Shown in pieces: positions 7,672-16,583 of a stretch of DNA of 64,000 nucleotides. Each line of letters begins with the position of its first letter. Position 1 is the stretch's first letter. Origin of the DNA: Pseudosporangium ferrugineum (GTDB lineage: Bacteria > Actinomycetota > Actinomycetes > Mycobacteriales > Micromonosporaceae); the NCBI RefSeq assembly GCF_003002065.1, contig NZ_PVZG01000020.1, positions 1 to 64,000 of the forward strand. The letters run 5' to 3'. Position numbers and translations under genes: made by a program. Below the pieces are notes generated by a model. It was not told the origin of the DNA. It searched no databases and saw nothing but the letters and a program-made list of their open reading frames with translations.

Positions 7672-8577
7672 ATGTATCGACGCGGAGTCAGCAGCCGGAC
7701 GCGCAAGCTGGTGGTTGGAGGTGCCGCCGCAGTGTTGCTCGGCTCGGCGCTCGCGGTCGGCACGGGGATGGGCCAGGCCGCCGAACAGGGCAACGCCGGC
7801 TCCGGCTCCGGCAGCATTGAGGCTTTGGTGCCTGTGCTGGGTTTCAGTCCGGGGGATCCGAACGCGACGGCTGACCGTGTCGGGCCTACCGGGGTGAATG
7901 TTCCCGGTCGCTGTCCGCCCACTCAGGCGCAGGTGAACGCGCAGGTGGCGCTCAAGAATGCGAGCCTTCCGGGTGGAACGGATCTTGAGAGCCGTATCCA
8001 GCGTTTTGAGAAGACGTTGTCGGCGATTCAGGATTTGAAGTGCCCTGCGTCTTCCACGACTTTGCTGGGCCGCTTGAAGTCCTTGACCGCGCTGCGTGGG
8101 AACGCGAACCGTGATGACGTCCTGCGCGGTTTGGGTTTGAACGACACGCCGGCGGACAGGGCGGCCGCCGCAGGACCCGGTGACGCGGCCGCGGGTGGAG
8201 CTACAGGGAACGCCGGAGCCGGCTCCGGTGGCATTGAGGCTTTGGTGCCTGCGCTGGGTTTCAGTCCGGGGGATCCGAACGCGACGGCCGACCGTGTCGG
8301 GCCCACCGGGGTGAATGTTCCCGGTCGTTGCCCGCCCACTCAGGCGCAGGTGAACGCGCAGGTGGCGCTCAAGAATGCGAGCCTTCCGGGTGGAACGGAT
8401 CTTGAGAGCCGTATCCAGCGTTTTGAGAAGACGTTGTCGGCGATTCAGGATTTGAAGTGCCCTGCGTCTTCCACGACTTTGCTGGGCCGCTTGAAGTCCT
8501 TGACCGCGCTGCGTGCGAACGCGAACCGTGATGACGTCCTGCGCGGCTTGGGCTTGAACGAAACGCCAGCGGGATAA
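7672..8577 (+). CDS. Secreted protein made of two near-identical ~112-aa repeats
   Basis: This is a 301-aa protein. Residues 1-37 are a signal peptide ending at GQAA; a short Gly/Ser linker then precedes repeat 1 (residues ~48-160). An Ala/Gly linker and repeat 2 (~187-299) follow. Each repeat contains EALVP, LGFSPGDPNATADRVGPTG, one CPPTQ and one KCPASS cysteine, and a helical DLESRIQRFEKTL segment, so each unit could be a small disulfide-bonded helical domain. There is a GAGGAG ribosome site 6-12 nt before ATG. Codon use is unlike the neighbours (frequent ttg, ttt, cct, gcg-aat), suggesting foreign origin. I know no family for this repeat; an adhesive or structural role is only a guess. Confidence 0.75.
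   Translation: MYRRGVSSRTRKLVVGGAAAVLLGSALAVGTGMGQAAEQGNAGSGSGSIEALVPVLGFSPGDPNATADRVGPTGVNVPGRCPPTQAQVNAQVALKNASLPGGTDLESRIQRFEKTLSAIQDLKCPASSTTLLGRLKSLTALRGNANRDDVLRGLGLNDTPADRAAAAGPGDAAAGGATGNAGAGSGGIEALVPALGFSPGDPNATADRVGPTGVNVPGRCPPTQAQVNAQVALKNASLPGGTDLESRIQRFEKTLSAIQDLKCPASSTTLLGRLKSLTALRANANRDDVLRGLGLNETPAG
7814..8567 (+). repeat. 337-bp in-gene tandem duplication (7814-8150 and 8231-8567)
   Basis: The two copies are offset by 417 bp, in frame, and differ at only a handful of bases over 337 bp, mostly silent (for example cgctgt/cgttgc, ctgtgctgg/ctgcgctgg). Long runs are identical, including everything from gcccactcaggcg to ctttgctgggccgc. The duplication is therefore recent or kept uniform by recombination. 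Confidence 0.9.
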
Positions 8578-8611
8578 AGTCGGGGGGAACGCGCCGGTGA
8601 AACAAGCGGCC

Positions 8612-8866
8612 GGCAGAGCAGCGCCGCGGGCAACGGCGACCTGATCCTTCGCGGATCCTGATTCACCGCACGGAACCGCCTCGCCGGAGGCCCTCGCACC
8701 ACGGGGGTCTCCGGCGTTTCCGTGTGGGCCGACTACGCCTCCGCCGGCCACAGGCGCTGAGATCCGAGCGAACGGCATCAGGCCACGGCTGGCAGAGCAG
8801 CGCCGCGGACAACGGCGACCTGATCCTTCGCGGATCCTGATTCACCGCACGGAACCGCCTCGCCGG
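8612..8866. repeat. 76-bp direct repeat (8612-8687 and 8791-8866)
   Basis: The two non-coding copies differ at one base, with starts 179 bp apart. Each holds CGACCTGATCCTTCGCGGAT followed by an ACCGCACGG segment. The terminator of the repeat-protein gene overlaps the end of copy 1. No gene is visible between 8578 and 8972 apart from these repeats. Confidence 0.85.
8682..8716 (+). terminator. Strong terminator after the repeat-protein gene
   Basis: CGCCGGAGGCCC pairs with GGGTCTCCGGCG (12 bp, one G-U) around a short loop and is followed by TTTC. Confidence 0.65.
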
Positions 8867-8972
8867 CCTCGCACCGCATCGAGGTGAACCAGTCGCTGGT
8901 CAACAAGGCGTCGTGCCGGATGGCGTGGATCGCCCCTTTCGTAAAACAGGTTCCTGACATTGGTGCGGCAGC

Positions 8973-9821
8973 ATGCCGCGCATGTCGATTCCGAGAGTCC
9001 TTCTGACGGTGGCGGCGGCGGGCGCGCTTGTGGCGGGCACGGTGGCCGTCGCGTCGGCGGGTGAGGCGAACAAGGAACCACCGACCGTGACCGCGAGCGA
9101 CGTCATGCCGTACCTGCATATGTTGCAGCAGATCGCCGACCGTAACGGCGGCAACCGGGCCGACGGCACGCCGGGCTATCGCCAGTCGGTCGAGGCGGTG
9201 AAACAGGTGCTGGACGCGAACGGGTTCCACACCAGGGTGCAGGGCGTGAACCTGATCGCCGACTGGCCGGGTGGTGACGAGAAGCGGACGCTGATGGTCG
9301 GCGCCCATCTGGACGGCGTGCCCGAGGGGCCGGGGATCAACGACAACGGCTCGGGGTCCGCGGTGGTGCTGGCGACGGCCGTCGCGGTGGCCCGTTCGCA
9401 CCTGAAGCCGAAGCGGCACCTGCGGTTCGCGTGGTGGGGCGCGGAGGAGAAGGGCCTGGTCGGCTCGAAGGCCTACCTGGACAGGTTGTCGCCGGTGCAG
9501 ATCAAGCACATCGCCGCCTACCTGAACGTGGACATGGCCGGCATCAACGACGCGGGGTCGTACATGGTCATCGACTTCGAGGACGGGACCGCCCAGCCGA
9601 TCTACGACTACCTGAAGACGCAGAACCGGAACACCATCGACATTCCGGCCGGCGGTTCGGACGGCCAGAGCTTCCGGGACAGGGGCATCCCGGTCAGCGG
9701 CTTCAACACCGGCCTCGACGACTGTTATCACAGGGCGTGCGACCGGGTGGAGAACATCAAGCCGGACGTCGAGACGCTGAGCGCCAACACGATGATCCAC
9801 GCGGTCTGGGGGCTGGCATGA
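8973..9821 (+). CDS. Secreted M28-family zinc aminopeptidase
   Basis: This is a 282-aa protein with a signal peptide (residues 1-30, SAGEA). The M28 dizinc core is complete: VGAHLDG (His and Asp ligands), GINDNGSG (bridging Asp), WWGAEEKGLVGS (catalytic Glu pair), LNVDMAG (Asp) and YHRACD (last His). It resembles the Streptomyces griseus aminopeptidase in size and motif order and would remove N-terminal residues from peptides outside the cell. ATG 8973 was chosen; ATG 8982 is an alternative. It overlaps the next gene by 4 bp, so both peptidases are probably made together for nutrient scavenging. Confidence 0.88.
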   Translation: MPRMSIPRVLLTVAAAGALVAGTVAVASAGEANKEPPTVTASDVMPYLHMLQQIADRNGGNRADGTPGYRQSVEAVKQVLDANGFHTRVQGVNLIADWPGGDEKRTLMVGAHLDGVPEGPGINDNGSGSAVVLATAVAVARSHLKPKRHLRFAWWGAEEKGLVGSKAYLDRLSPVQIKHIAAYLNVDMAGINDAGSYMVIDFEDGTAQPIYDYLKTQNRNTIDIPAGGSDGQSFRDRGIPVSGFNTGLDDCYHRACDRVENIKPDVETLSANTMIHAVWGLA

Positions 9822-11281
9822 GAAACAAGATCATCGTCGCCGCGACGACCGCGGCCCTGCTCGGCGTCGCGACCTGGATCGCCCTTCCCAGCGCTTCGGC
9901 GAGCACCGTGGCCGATCCGTACTTCCCCGACGACGGGAATCCGGGTGTGGACGTGCTGCACTACGACGTCGCCATCGGGTGGGACAAGGGTGTGCTGAGC
10001 GGTGACACCACGCTCACCATCAAGGCCACCGCGAAGCTGCCCGAGTTCCACCTGGACCTCAGCGGCCTGACGGTGTCCGCGGTGGACGTCGACGGCCGTG
10101 CGGCGAAATTCCGCCGCGAGGGCGCGCACGAGCTGGTGATCACCCCGGCCAAGGCGATCGTCAAGGGCGCCCAATTCAAGACCCGCATCCGGTACGGCGG
10201 GAAGCCGACCGGAGAGGGGTGGCACGTGTATCCGAACGGCGGCGCACTCGCACTCGGCGAGCCGCACTCGGCAACGTCGTGGTACCCGGCCGACGACCAC
10301 CCGTCGGACAAGGCCACCTTCCACCTGACCGCGACCGTGCCGGACGGCTGGACGGCGATCGGCAACGGCGAGCCGGAGCCGGTCCGCACGGCGAAGGGCA
10401 AGACCGTGTTCCGGTGGAACGAGGACCGGCCGGTGGCGACCTATCTGACCACGGTCGCGATCGACAAATTCACGGTACGCCGGTCGAAGATGCCGGACGG
10501 GACGCCGATGCTCTTCGCGTACGGTGACGGCATCGATCCGCGGCCGGAGTCGGAGGCCGCCGTACCCAAGATCATCAAGCTTTTCAGCAAGCTCTTCGGC
10601 CCGTATCCCTTCGCGTCGGTCGGAGCGATCGCGGTCAACGGCGTCGAAGCGGGCAACGTGCCGCAGGCAATCGAAACGCAACGCCGCCCGACGTTCCAGG
10701 GTGGATTCTTCGACGTCAGCCTGAGCCATGAGCTGGCGCATCAGTGGTTCGGCAACAACGTGTCGTTCACCGACTGGCGGGACGGTTGCATCGCCGAGTG
10801 CTTCGCGCAATACGCCAACCAGCTCTGGGAAGAGGCCGAGTACGACTCCGATCTGGACAATTTCTTCTACGCCGCGATGCTCCGGCAATCCCTCGACGAC
10901 CCGGACTTCTGGTCGGTCAGGCTGTACGACCCGGGACCCGGCCGTGAGCTGCACCCGGCGCTCTACGACAAGGGCTCGATGATGCTGCACGCGCTGCGCC
11001 GGATGGTCGGCGACGACGCGTTCTTCGGCACGCTGAAGCGCTGGCAGCGCGACCACCGGGATGGCAACGCGTCGTTCCCGGACTTCGAGAAGCTGGCCGC
11101 CCAGGTGTCCGGCAAGAATCTGACCGGCTTCTTCGCCGAATGGGCGCACAGCACGACCGAGCCGTCGGACGCGAACCTGCGACCGGGCTCGCTGGCCGGC
11201 GTCCAGCCGCTGCCATCGGACGACGACTCGGACGGCCCCGGCCGCCCGGACGAGCCCGAGATCAAAACCCCCCGAAAGTAA
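9818..11281 (+). CDS. Secreted M1-family metallopeptidase
   Basis: This is a 487-aa protein with a signal peptide (1-30, ending SASAST). An aminopeptidase-N-like beta domain spans ~35-220. The zinc catalytic domain has HELAHQWFG (H304, E305, H308) and the third ligand E327 in CIAECFAQY. The usual GAMEN exopeptidase motif is replaced by VEAGNVPQAIETQ, where the Glu of AIETQ probably takes the N-terminus-binding role, as in short actinobacterial M1 proteins. It is shorter than full aminopeptidase N (~850 aa) and lacks the large C-terminal helical domain. The start codon overlaps the M28 stop (ATGA). The C-terminus is acidic and Pro-rich. Confidence 0.88.
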   Translation: MRNKIIVAATTAALLGVATWIALPSASASTVADPYFPDDGNPGVDVLHYDVAIGWDKGVLSGDTTLTIKATAKLPEFHLDLSGLTVSAVDVDGRAAKFRREGAHELVITPAKAIVKGAQFKTRIRYGGKPTGEGWHVYPNGGALALGEPHSATSWYPADDHPSDKATFHLTATVPDGWTAIGNGEPEPVRTAKGKTVFRWNEDRPVATYLTTVAIDKFTVRRSKMPDGTPMLFAYGDGIDPRPESEAAVPKIIKLFSKLFGPYPFASVGAIAVNGVEAGNVPQAIETQRRPTFQGGFFDVSLSHELAHQWFGNNVSFTDWRDGCIAECFAQYANQLWEEAEYDSDLDNFFYAAMLRQSLDDPDFWSVRLYDPGPGRELHPALYDKGSMMLHALRRMVGDDAFFGTLKRWQRDHRDGNASFPDFEKLAAQVSGKNLTGFFAEWAHSTTEPSDANLRPGSLAGVQPLPSDDDSDGPGRPDEPEIKTPRK

Positions 11282-11299
11282 GGCCCGCCCGGGGTAAGG

Positions 11300-11350
11300 G
11301 GTAGCCCGTCCGTCCGTGCGAGCGAGCGATTCGCGGACGGGTGGGCTACC
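11300..11350 (+). terminator. Terminator of the peptidase operon
   Basis: GGTAGCCC pairs with GGGCTACC, and inner CGTCCG/CGGACG arms extend the stem, 18 bp after the M1 peptidase stop. Confidence 0.7.
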
Positions 11351-11681
11351 GCCTCTGCGTCAGCGCCGGCCGGCGAAGGTCGGCCCGATGCCCGATGCCC
11401 GATGCCCGGGGCGACCGGGCGCGGCCGTTTGCCATGCTCGGATGGGCGGCGGACCGAGTCATCACTTCGGGCGCGGGTCAGTGCGGTGATGATGATGCCG
11501 TGAGTGCGGGCCGCGGCCGGGCCATGGGCGGAGCCGGGCAGGGCCGCCGAAGTCCAGACCAGCCGGCCTGCGGCGTCCGCGATGATCTGCACGCTCATGC
11601 CGTGCCGTCGGTGTTCCCGCCGATCCGGAAGCCGGCGGCCAGGCGGGTGAACGTGTCGCCGAGGCGCAGGCGAGCCGGGGC
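11351..11681. other. Intergenic stretch, no gene recognised
   Basis: About 330 bases between a terminator and the 3' end of the convergent membrane-protein gene. Tandem gatgccc units are seen at ~11387-11406. No ribosome site plus open frame combination was found. Confidence 0.4.
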
Positions 11682-12194
11682 TCACACCCGTGTCGATCGA
11701 TCGGTCGTGTTCACCTCGCCCCTGGACGGGTGTGTTCCGGGCGTTTGCCGGGTCGCTTGGGCGACGCCGTCCACGATGGTCGCCACGGCGATGCCGATCG
11801 CCAGGTTGATCACGGCGGTGGCGATACGTGGGCCGCTCCGGTCGGCCAGGGTCAGCGGCATGATGACCGCGATCAGCGTGGCCAACGCCATGATCCAACC
11901 GAAGAAGCGGCGTGGCTCGGCCACGGTGAGGATGAGCAGGTGCATGAGCCCGGCGGCGAGCAACGCCACGACCGCCGCGCCGGCCGCGTAGGTGACTGTC
12001 GGCGCGCCGCCCCAGACGCCGTGACTGCGCGGCGCCAGGATCGCGACGTCGAACAACCCCCGGGTGACAAGCACGCCCACGACGGTGAGCAGCGCCGCGA
12101 CGACCGCGGTGGCGATGCTGCTGGCCCAGAAGCGGCCGGCGTTCAGGGCGTACGGTTCGGATTCTTGGCGGATGCCGCCACCGTAACCAGACAT
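11682..12194 (-). CDS. DUF6069-like four-helix membrane protein
   Basis: This is a 170-aa protein from ATG 12194 with GGAGGG 8 nt upstream. After a polar Gly-rich N-terminus, four membrane segments lie at ~25-47, 65-85, 92-115 and 120-140, with a PRRFFGW loop typical of the actinobacterial DUF6069 group. The C-terminus is polar. Function is unknown; the gene stands alone and is divergent from the beta-CASP gene. Confidence 0.7.
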   Translation of the reverse strand: MSGYGGGIRQESEPYALNAGRFWASSIATAVVAALLTVVGVLVTRGLFDVAILAPRSHGVWGGAPTVTYAAGAAVVALLAAGLMHLLILTVAEPRRFFGWIMALATLIAVIMPLTLADRSGPRIATAVINLAIGIAVATIVDGVAQATRQTPGTHPSRGEVNTTDRSTRV

Positions 12195-12372
12195 CGGCTT
12201 TCCCTCCGTCACCCCTCCAGCGTCACTCCGGAGGCCGGTGGTCACCACGGCCGAAAGTCCCCTCGCCCGGGAAGGTCGCCGAGGCCGGCAACGGCCCGCG
12301 GGACGTTCGGCACTGGTCGTCGGCGTCCGGCCGGAGCAGCGTGACGGTGAAGGTCGTAAGGGGGACAACGCC

Positions 12373-13761
12373 ATGGCATCGGGCCACGTATCACTTCAGT
12401 TCCTCGGCGCGACCGGTACGGTCACCGGCAGCCGCTTTCTCGTCGGGGCGGATCGGGTGCGGCTGCTCGTCGACTGCGGGATGTTCCAGGGTGAGCGCTC
12501 GCTGCGCCGGCGCAACTGGGTGCCGTTCCCCGTGCCCGTGACCGGGCTCGACGCCGTCGTCGTCACCCACTCGCACCTGGACCACGTCGGCTGGCTGCCA
12601 CGGTTGGTCCGGCAGGGCTTCGCCGGGCCGGTGTACTGCTCGACGTGGACGGCGCAGGTCGCGCCGATCGTCCTGCGCGACGCCGCCCACCTGCAGGAGG
12701 AGGACGCCCGGTACGCCTCCCGCCGCGGCTACAGCCGGCACCCCGACCCGCAGCCGTTGTTCGACAGCGCCGACGCCGAGAAGGCCATCGGGCTGCTCCG
12801 GCCGGTGCCGTACCACCACGAGCAGGCCGTGGCGCCGGGAGTGGCGGTCTGCCTGACCCCGGCCGGCCACATTCTCGGTTCCTCGATCGCCCGGGTGACC
12901 GTCGGTGCGCGCAGTCTCGGGTTCAGCGGCGACCTGGGGCGCGACGACCATCCCCTGCTCACCGGCCCCGAACCCGCGCCCGGCGTGGACGCCATGGTCG
13001 TGGAGTCCACGTACGGAAACCGGCTGCACCCGCCGCGGGACCTGGAGCGGCTCGCCGCACCGATCCGGCGGGCGCTGGCCCGTGGCGGCGTCGTGGTCAT
13101 CCCGGCGTTCGCGATCGACCGGACCGAGGTGCTGCTGATGGCGCTTCGCGAGCTGATGACGGCCGGCCGGCTGCCCCCGGTTCCGGTGTTCGTCGACAGC
13201 CCGATGGCGCTGGCCGCCCTCCAGGTGTACCGGCAGGCGGTGCGGGACGGCGCACCGGAGATCCGCCCGGAGATCCGGACGCGCTCCACCGATCCGTTCG
13301 ACCCTGGCGAACTGCGGCTGGCGAGCACGGCGGAGGAATCGGCCCGGCTCAACGAGCCGCGATCGCCCTGCATCCTGGTGTCCGCGTCGGGTATGGCCAC
13401 CGGGGGGCGGGTGGTCCACCACCTGGCACACCTGGCACCGGAGCCGCGCAACCTGATCCTGCTGCCCGGCTTCCAGGTGGCCGGGACGCGTGGGCGTGCC
13501 CTGCTCGACGGCGCGCGGACGCTGAAGATGTACGGCGGGTACGTTCCGGTCCGTGCCGAGGTGGTAGGGGTGGACGACCTGTCCGCCCATGCCGACGCCG
13601 GCGGGCTGCTCGCCTGGCTGAAGACCGCGCCGGCGCCGCCCCGTACGTGTTATGTGGTGCACGGCGAGCCGCCCGCCTCGGCGGCCCTGGCCGAGCGCAT
13701 CGACCGGGAACTCGGCTGGTGTGCGGTGACACCGCGGGACGGGGAACGCGTGCTGGTGTGA
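12373..13761 (+). CDS. MBL-fold beta-CASP ribonuclease-like protein
   Basis: This is a 462-aa protein (ATG 12373, AAGGGGG upstream). The metallo-beta-lactamase motifs are all present: VTHSHLDHVGWLP (HxHxDH, motif 2), PAGHILGSS (motif 3), and FSGDLGRDDHPLL (motif 4). A beta-CASP insert (VVIPAFAIDRTE, FVDSPMA) and the C-terminal RNA-specificity motif DDLSAHADAGGLL with YVVHGE follow. This is the architecture of CPSF73/RNase J-like processing enzymes of the YsyA/Mbl-KH-less bacterial group. It probably cleaves RNA; the natural substrate is unknown. No operon partner is evident. Confidence 0.85.
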   Translation: MASGHVSLQFLGATGTVTGSRFLVGADRVRLLVDCGMFQGERSLRRRNWVPFPVPVTGLDAVVVTHSHLDHVGWLPRLVRQGFAGPVYCSTWTAQVAPIVLRDAAHLQEEDARYASRRGYSRHPDPQPLFDSADAEKAIGLLRPVPYHHEQAVAPGVAVCLTPAGHILGSSIARVTVGARSLGFSGDLGRDDHPLLTGPEPAPGVDAMVVESTYGNRLHPPRDLERLAAPIRRALARGGVVVIPAFAIDRTEVLLMALRELMTAGRLPPVPVFVDSPMALAALQVYRQAVRDGAPEIRPEIRTRSTDPFDPGELRLASTAEESARLNEPRSPCILVSASGMATGGRVVHHLAHLAPEPRNLILLPGFQVAGTRGRALLDGARTLKMYGGYVPVRAEVVGVDDLSAHADAGGLLAWLKTAPAPPRTCYVVHGEPPASAALAERIDRELGWCAVTPRDGERVLV

Positions 13762-14028
13762 CCTCGACCGGCGGCGCCGGCACCAGCCGGTCTTACCCGG
13801 GTGCAACCTACGTGCCGCCGCTTCCCGCCGGCACTCCGAGTCCCTGGATCACGGTGATGGCGCTGCGGGTGATCCAGAATTATGCACCCGCGAATGATCC
13901 CGTCGATGCACGGTGCCCGTGCCGCTGATCGGGAAGGCCATCGCGGGTTCACTGCCCAGGCCGCGCTCCGGCAGATCTTGTCCCGTGCGGGCGGGGCGCA
14001 TCATTGCGGCGCATTACCATCTCGTGCC

Positions 14029-14217
14029 ATGAGCGACACCACCCTTGCGCTCCTGCCGCTGATCCTGCTCGGCGTGGCCTTCGTCGGTTACTGCTTCTAC
14101 GACATCTCCCGCCACCAGGTGCGTTACCTCCCCAAGTGGGCCTGGGCGCTGATCTGCGTGATCTCGATCCCGCTCGGGGGAATCGTCTACCTGCTCGTGG
14201 GCCGTGGCCACCGATGA
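14029..14217 (+). CDS. Small PLDc_N-type membrane protein
   Basis: This 62-aa protein has two membrane helices separated by YDISRHQVRYLPKWAW, matching the PLDc_N (phospholipase D nuclease N-terminal) module that often occurs alone beside ABC transporters. Its stop overlaps the start of the ABC ATPase gene by 4 bp, so it is probably an accessory membrane subunit of that exporter. Confidence 0.75.
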   Translation: MSDTTLALLPLILLGVAFVGYCFYDISRHQVRYLPKWAWALICVISIPLGGIVYLLVGRGHR

Positions 14218-15089
14218 TCGTCGAGACCTCGGCGCTGACGAAGCGCTACGCGGCACACGCCGCTCTGGACGGCGTCGACCTGGCCGTCCCGGCCGGCTCG
14301 GTGTACGGGCTGGTCGGGCCGAACGGCGCGGGCAAGACCACGCTCCTGGGCATCCTCGCCGGGCTTCGTCGTCCGACCAGCGGATCGGTCCGGCTCGAGG
14401 TGGCGCGTGACCGGGTCGCGACCCTGCCCGACACACCACAGTTCGATCCGTGGCTCACCGGCCGTGAAGTGGTCTCGCTGGCCGCCCGCCTGGCCCCCTC
14501 GACGCCGGCCGGCAAGGTGGACGAGGTGCTGGCCGAGGCGGGGCTCGCCGAGGCCTCCGACCGCAGGGCCGGTGGCTATTCGCGCGGCATGCTGCAGCGG
14601 CTGGGACTGGCCGCCACCATGGTCGGCGAACCGTCTCTGCTGCTCCTCGACGAGCCGGCGTCCGCCCTCGATCCGGCCGGCCGCCGGGAGGTGCTCGACC
14701 TGATCGCCCGGCTGCGCGGCCGCGCGACCGTGGTCTTCTCCAGTCACATCCTGGCCGACGTGCAGGAGGCCTGCGACCGGATAGGCATCCTGCGCGACGG
14801 CCGCCTGCTCTTTCAGGGCAGCCTGGATCAACTGCTGGTGGGCCGGGCGACGCCTTCGGTCGAGCTTCGTCTGCGAAGCGGTGGCGATCAGGCCGCGGCG
14901 CTGCTGCGGCGCCAGGATTGGGTGACTTCGGTACGCCCGGCCGGCGCCGCGCTGATCGTCGGGGTACGCACGATGGACGAGGCGGAGGCCCGCATGGCCG
15001 GCGTGCTCGCCGAGTCCAGCGCGAGGGTGATCAGCGTCGGCCCGCGCGAGGCCGAGCTGGAGGACGTGTTCCTGGAGCTGACGTCATGA
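14214..15089 (+). CDS. ABC transporter ATP-binding protein
   Basis: This is a 291-aa protein. Walker A is GPNGAGKTT, the signature is YSRGMLQRLGLA, Walker B is LLLLDEPASALDP, and the switch His is in VFSSHILADV. A ~80-aa C-terminal extension is typical of the CcmA/NatA-like drug and antibiotic exporter subfamily. It overlaps its neighbours by 4 bp on both sides, forming an operon with the membrane proteins. Confidence 0.92.
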   Translation: MIVETSALTKRYAAHAALDGVDLAVPAGSVYGLVGPNGAGKTTLLGILAGLRRPTSGSVRLEVARDRVATLPDTPQFDPWLTGREVVSLAARLAPSTPAGKVDEVLAEAGLAEASDRRAGGYSRGMLQRLGLAATMVGEPSLLLLDEPASALDPAGRREVLDLIARLRGRATVVFSSHILADVQEACDRIGILRDGRLLFQGSLDQLLVGRATPSVELRLRSGGDQAAALLRRQDWVTSVRPAGAALIVGVRTMDEAEARMAGVLAESSARVISVGPREAELEDVFLELTS

Positions 15090-15835
15090 CCCTGTGGCGC
15101 CTGGAACTGCTGCGTCTGGTGCGGACGCGACGCCTGGTCGCGCTCCTGGCGGTGTACGCGTTCTTCGGCCTGACCGGCCCGCTCACCGCCCGCTACCTCG
15201 GTCGGATTCTCGGTGCCATCGGCACCGAGGGCGTTCAGGTGCAATTCCCCGAGCCCACGCCCGCCGACGGCATCACACAGTTCGTCGGCAACGCGTCGCA
15301 GATCGGTCTGCTCGTCGTCGTCCTGGTCTCGGCGTCGGCGCTGGCGTTCGACGCACGCCGGGAGATGGCGGTCTTTCTGCGGACGCGGGTCGCCGGCGTA
15401 CGTTCGATCGTCCTGCCGGCGTACGCGATCAACGTCGCCGGCGCCGTGGCCGGCCTGCTGCTCGGTTCGGCCTGCGCCTGGTACGAGACAGCGATCTTGC
15501 TGGGCGCCCCACCGGCCGGCGCCATGCTGGCCGGGATCGCCTACGGGTCGGTGTCCCTGGCCTTCGCCGTCGCCCTCGTGGCGTTCATGGCCGCCCTGGT
15601 GCGGAGCGTCCTCGCGGCGGCGGGCAGCGCGCTGGCCGTCCTGCTGCTCACCGGCATCCTCGGCAGCGCCGCCCGGGTGGGCACGTGGCTTCCGACCGGG
15701 CTGCTGGGCGCCCTCGGCGAGCTCACCGCCGGCCGGGCGCCCGGCGACTATCTGCCGGGCCTCGCGGTGACGCTGATCCTCATCGTCCTCGCGCTGGCCG
15801 GCGCGGTCCGGCTCGGTGACCGCCGCGAACTCTGA
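15086..15835 (+). CDS. ABC transporter permease
   Basis: This is a 249-aa integral membrane protein with six predicted segments (~18-38, 72-92, 108-130, 140-165, 172-195, 222-242), an ABC-2-type permease layout. It forms the channel for the preceding ATPase, which it overlaps by 4 bp. The substrate is unknown. Confidence 0.85.
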   Translation: MTLWRLELLRLVRTRRLVALLAVYAFFGLTGPLTARYLGRILGAIGTEGVQVQFPEPTPADGITQFVGNASQIGLLVVVLVSASALAFDARREMAVFLRTRVAGVRSIVLPAYAINVAGAVAGLLLGSACAWYETAILLGAPPAGAMLAGIAYGSVSLAFAVALVAFMAALVRSVLAAAGSALAVLLLTGILGSAARVGTWLPTGLLGALGELTAGRAPGDYLPGLAVTLILIVLALAGAVRLGDRREL

Positions 15836-16138
15836 CGTCCGGCCGGCCGGTCGCACGGCGGGCCACGACGCCGCGCCGGACCGTCGGCAGGCCGGGCCTT
15901 CGGGTGTGCCCAGCCGGCGGCCCGACGGCGAGGCCGCCCCGCGACCGGCTCCACGGTCAGACCCGTCGCCGCGGGCCCATCGGCCCTGACCGATCCGGCT
16001 CGGCACGCGGATCGTGGGGGCAGCGGTGGGAGCCGGTCACCGGCGGCGGAGGGAGTCAGGTGTGGGCGGACCGTGGTGTGCGGAGCGGGACGGTGCCGGC
16101 CAGCACGAACCAGATCGCCGACGGGAAGGTGGCGGGCG
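15836..16138. other. Intergenic stretch, no gene recognised
   Basis: Starts with CCGGCCGGCCGG palindromic sequence that may terminate the ABC operon; nothing else is identifiable in these 303 bases. Confidence 0.35.
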
Positions 16139-16354
16139 GTGACCCGCCACCGGCCGATGGCCGTCCGAGCCGTCTTCGGCCTCCTCGTCTTCCTGGGGAT
16201 CACGGCTGTTGCGGGCGGCGTGGAGATAGCCTTCCTCCCGGCGCGGTCCTGGCTCGAGGCCGTCTACGGCGCGGTGGGTGTCCTGCTGGCCCTGATGCCG
16301 GCCCTGCCGTCGGTGAGGCGGCATCTCGGCGCGAACGCTCGGCGTGCGCGCTGA
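16139..16354 (+). CDS. Small two-helix membrane protein
   Basis: This 71-aa frame starts at GTG 16139 with GAAGG 8 nt upstream; ATG 16157 is the alternative. Two hydrophobic segments (residues ~10-28 and 38-57) are separated by a short loop, with a basic C-terminus. No family is recognised. Confidence 0.5.
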   Translation: MTRHRPMAVRAVFGLLVFLGITAVAGGVEIAFLPARSWLEAVYGAVGVLLALMPALPSVRRHLGANARRAR

Positions 16355-16367
16355 TGATCCCGCCTGG

Positions 16368-16529
16368 TCAACGTCGGAACAACCGCGCCAGGAGCCCGGT
16401 CGGCGGCTCGTTCTCGTGGCCGGCGCAGCGTTCAGCCTTCGGAATTCCCCGCAGGGTCTGCTCGACGTGCTGGCCGCAGCCGGCCCAGGTGGTCTTGCCG
16501 CACCTGCGGCAGGTGACCTGACGACACAT
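16368..16529 (-). CDS. 53-aa Cys-rich zinc-ribbon-like protein
   Basis: The gene starts at ATG 16529 with GAGGGAG 6 nt upstream. Four cysteines in CRRCGK and WAGCGQH, plus a Cys-x2-His near residue 35 (CAGH), suggest a small zinc-binding protein. This tiny protein type is widespread in actinobacteria and often sits near copper- or sulfur-responsive genes. A CsoR-type palindrome lies 39 bp upstream of the start, so its expression is probably controlled by a CsoR/CstR repressor. Function is unknown. Confidence 0.75.
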   Translation of the reverse strand: MCRQVTCRRCGKTTWAGCGQHVEQTLRGIPKAERCAGHENEPPTGLLARLFRR

Positions 16530-16567
16530 GCTCCACTCCCTCTCGTGATCGGCTCGCTCTTGCGACT

Positions 16568-16583
16568 ATACCCCAGGGGGTAT
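16568..16583. promoter_or_regulatory. CsoR/CstR-type operator
   Basis: The sequence ATACCCCAGGGGGTAT is a near-perfect palindrome matching operators of the CsoR-RcnR-CstR repressor family. It precedes the 53-aa Cys-rich gene and abuts the response-regulator fragment on the other side. Confidence 0.6.

Noticed and set aside
11387-11406. Short gatgccc tandem units
   Set aside because: Three imperfect 7-bp units without spacers; not a CRISPR array or a meaningful repeat locus.
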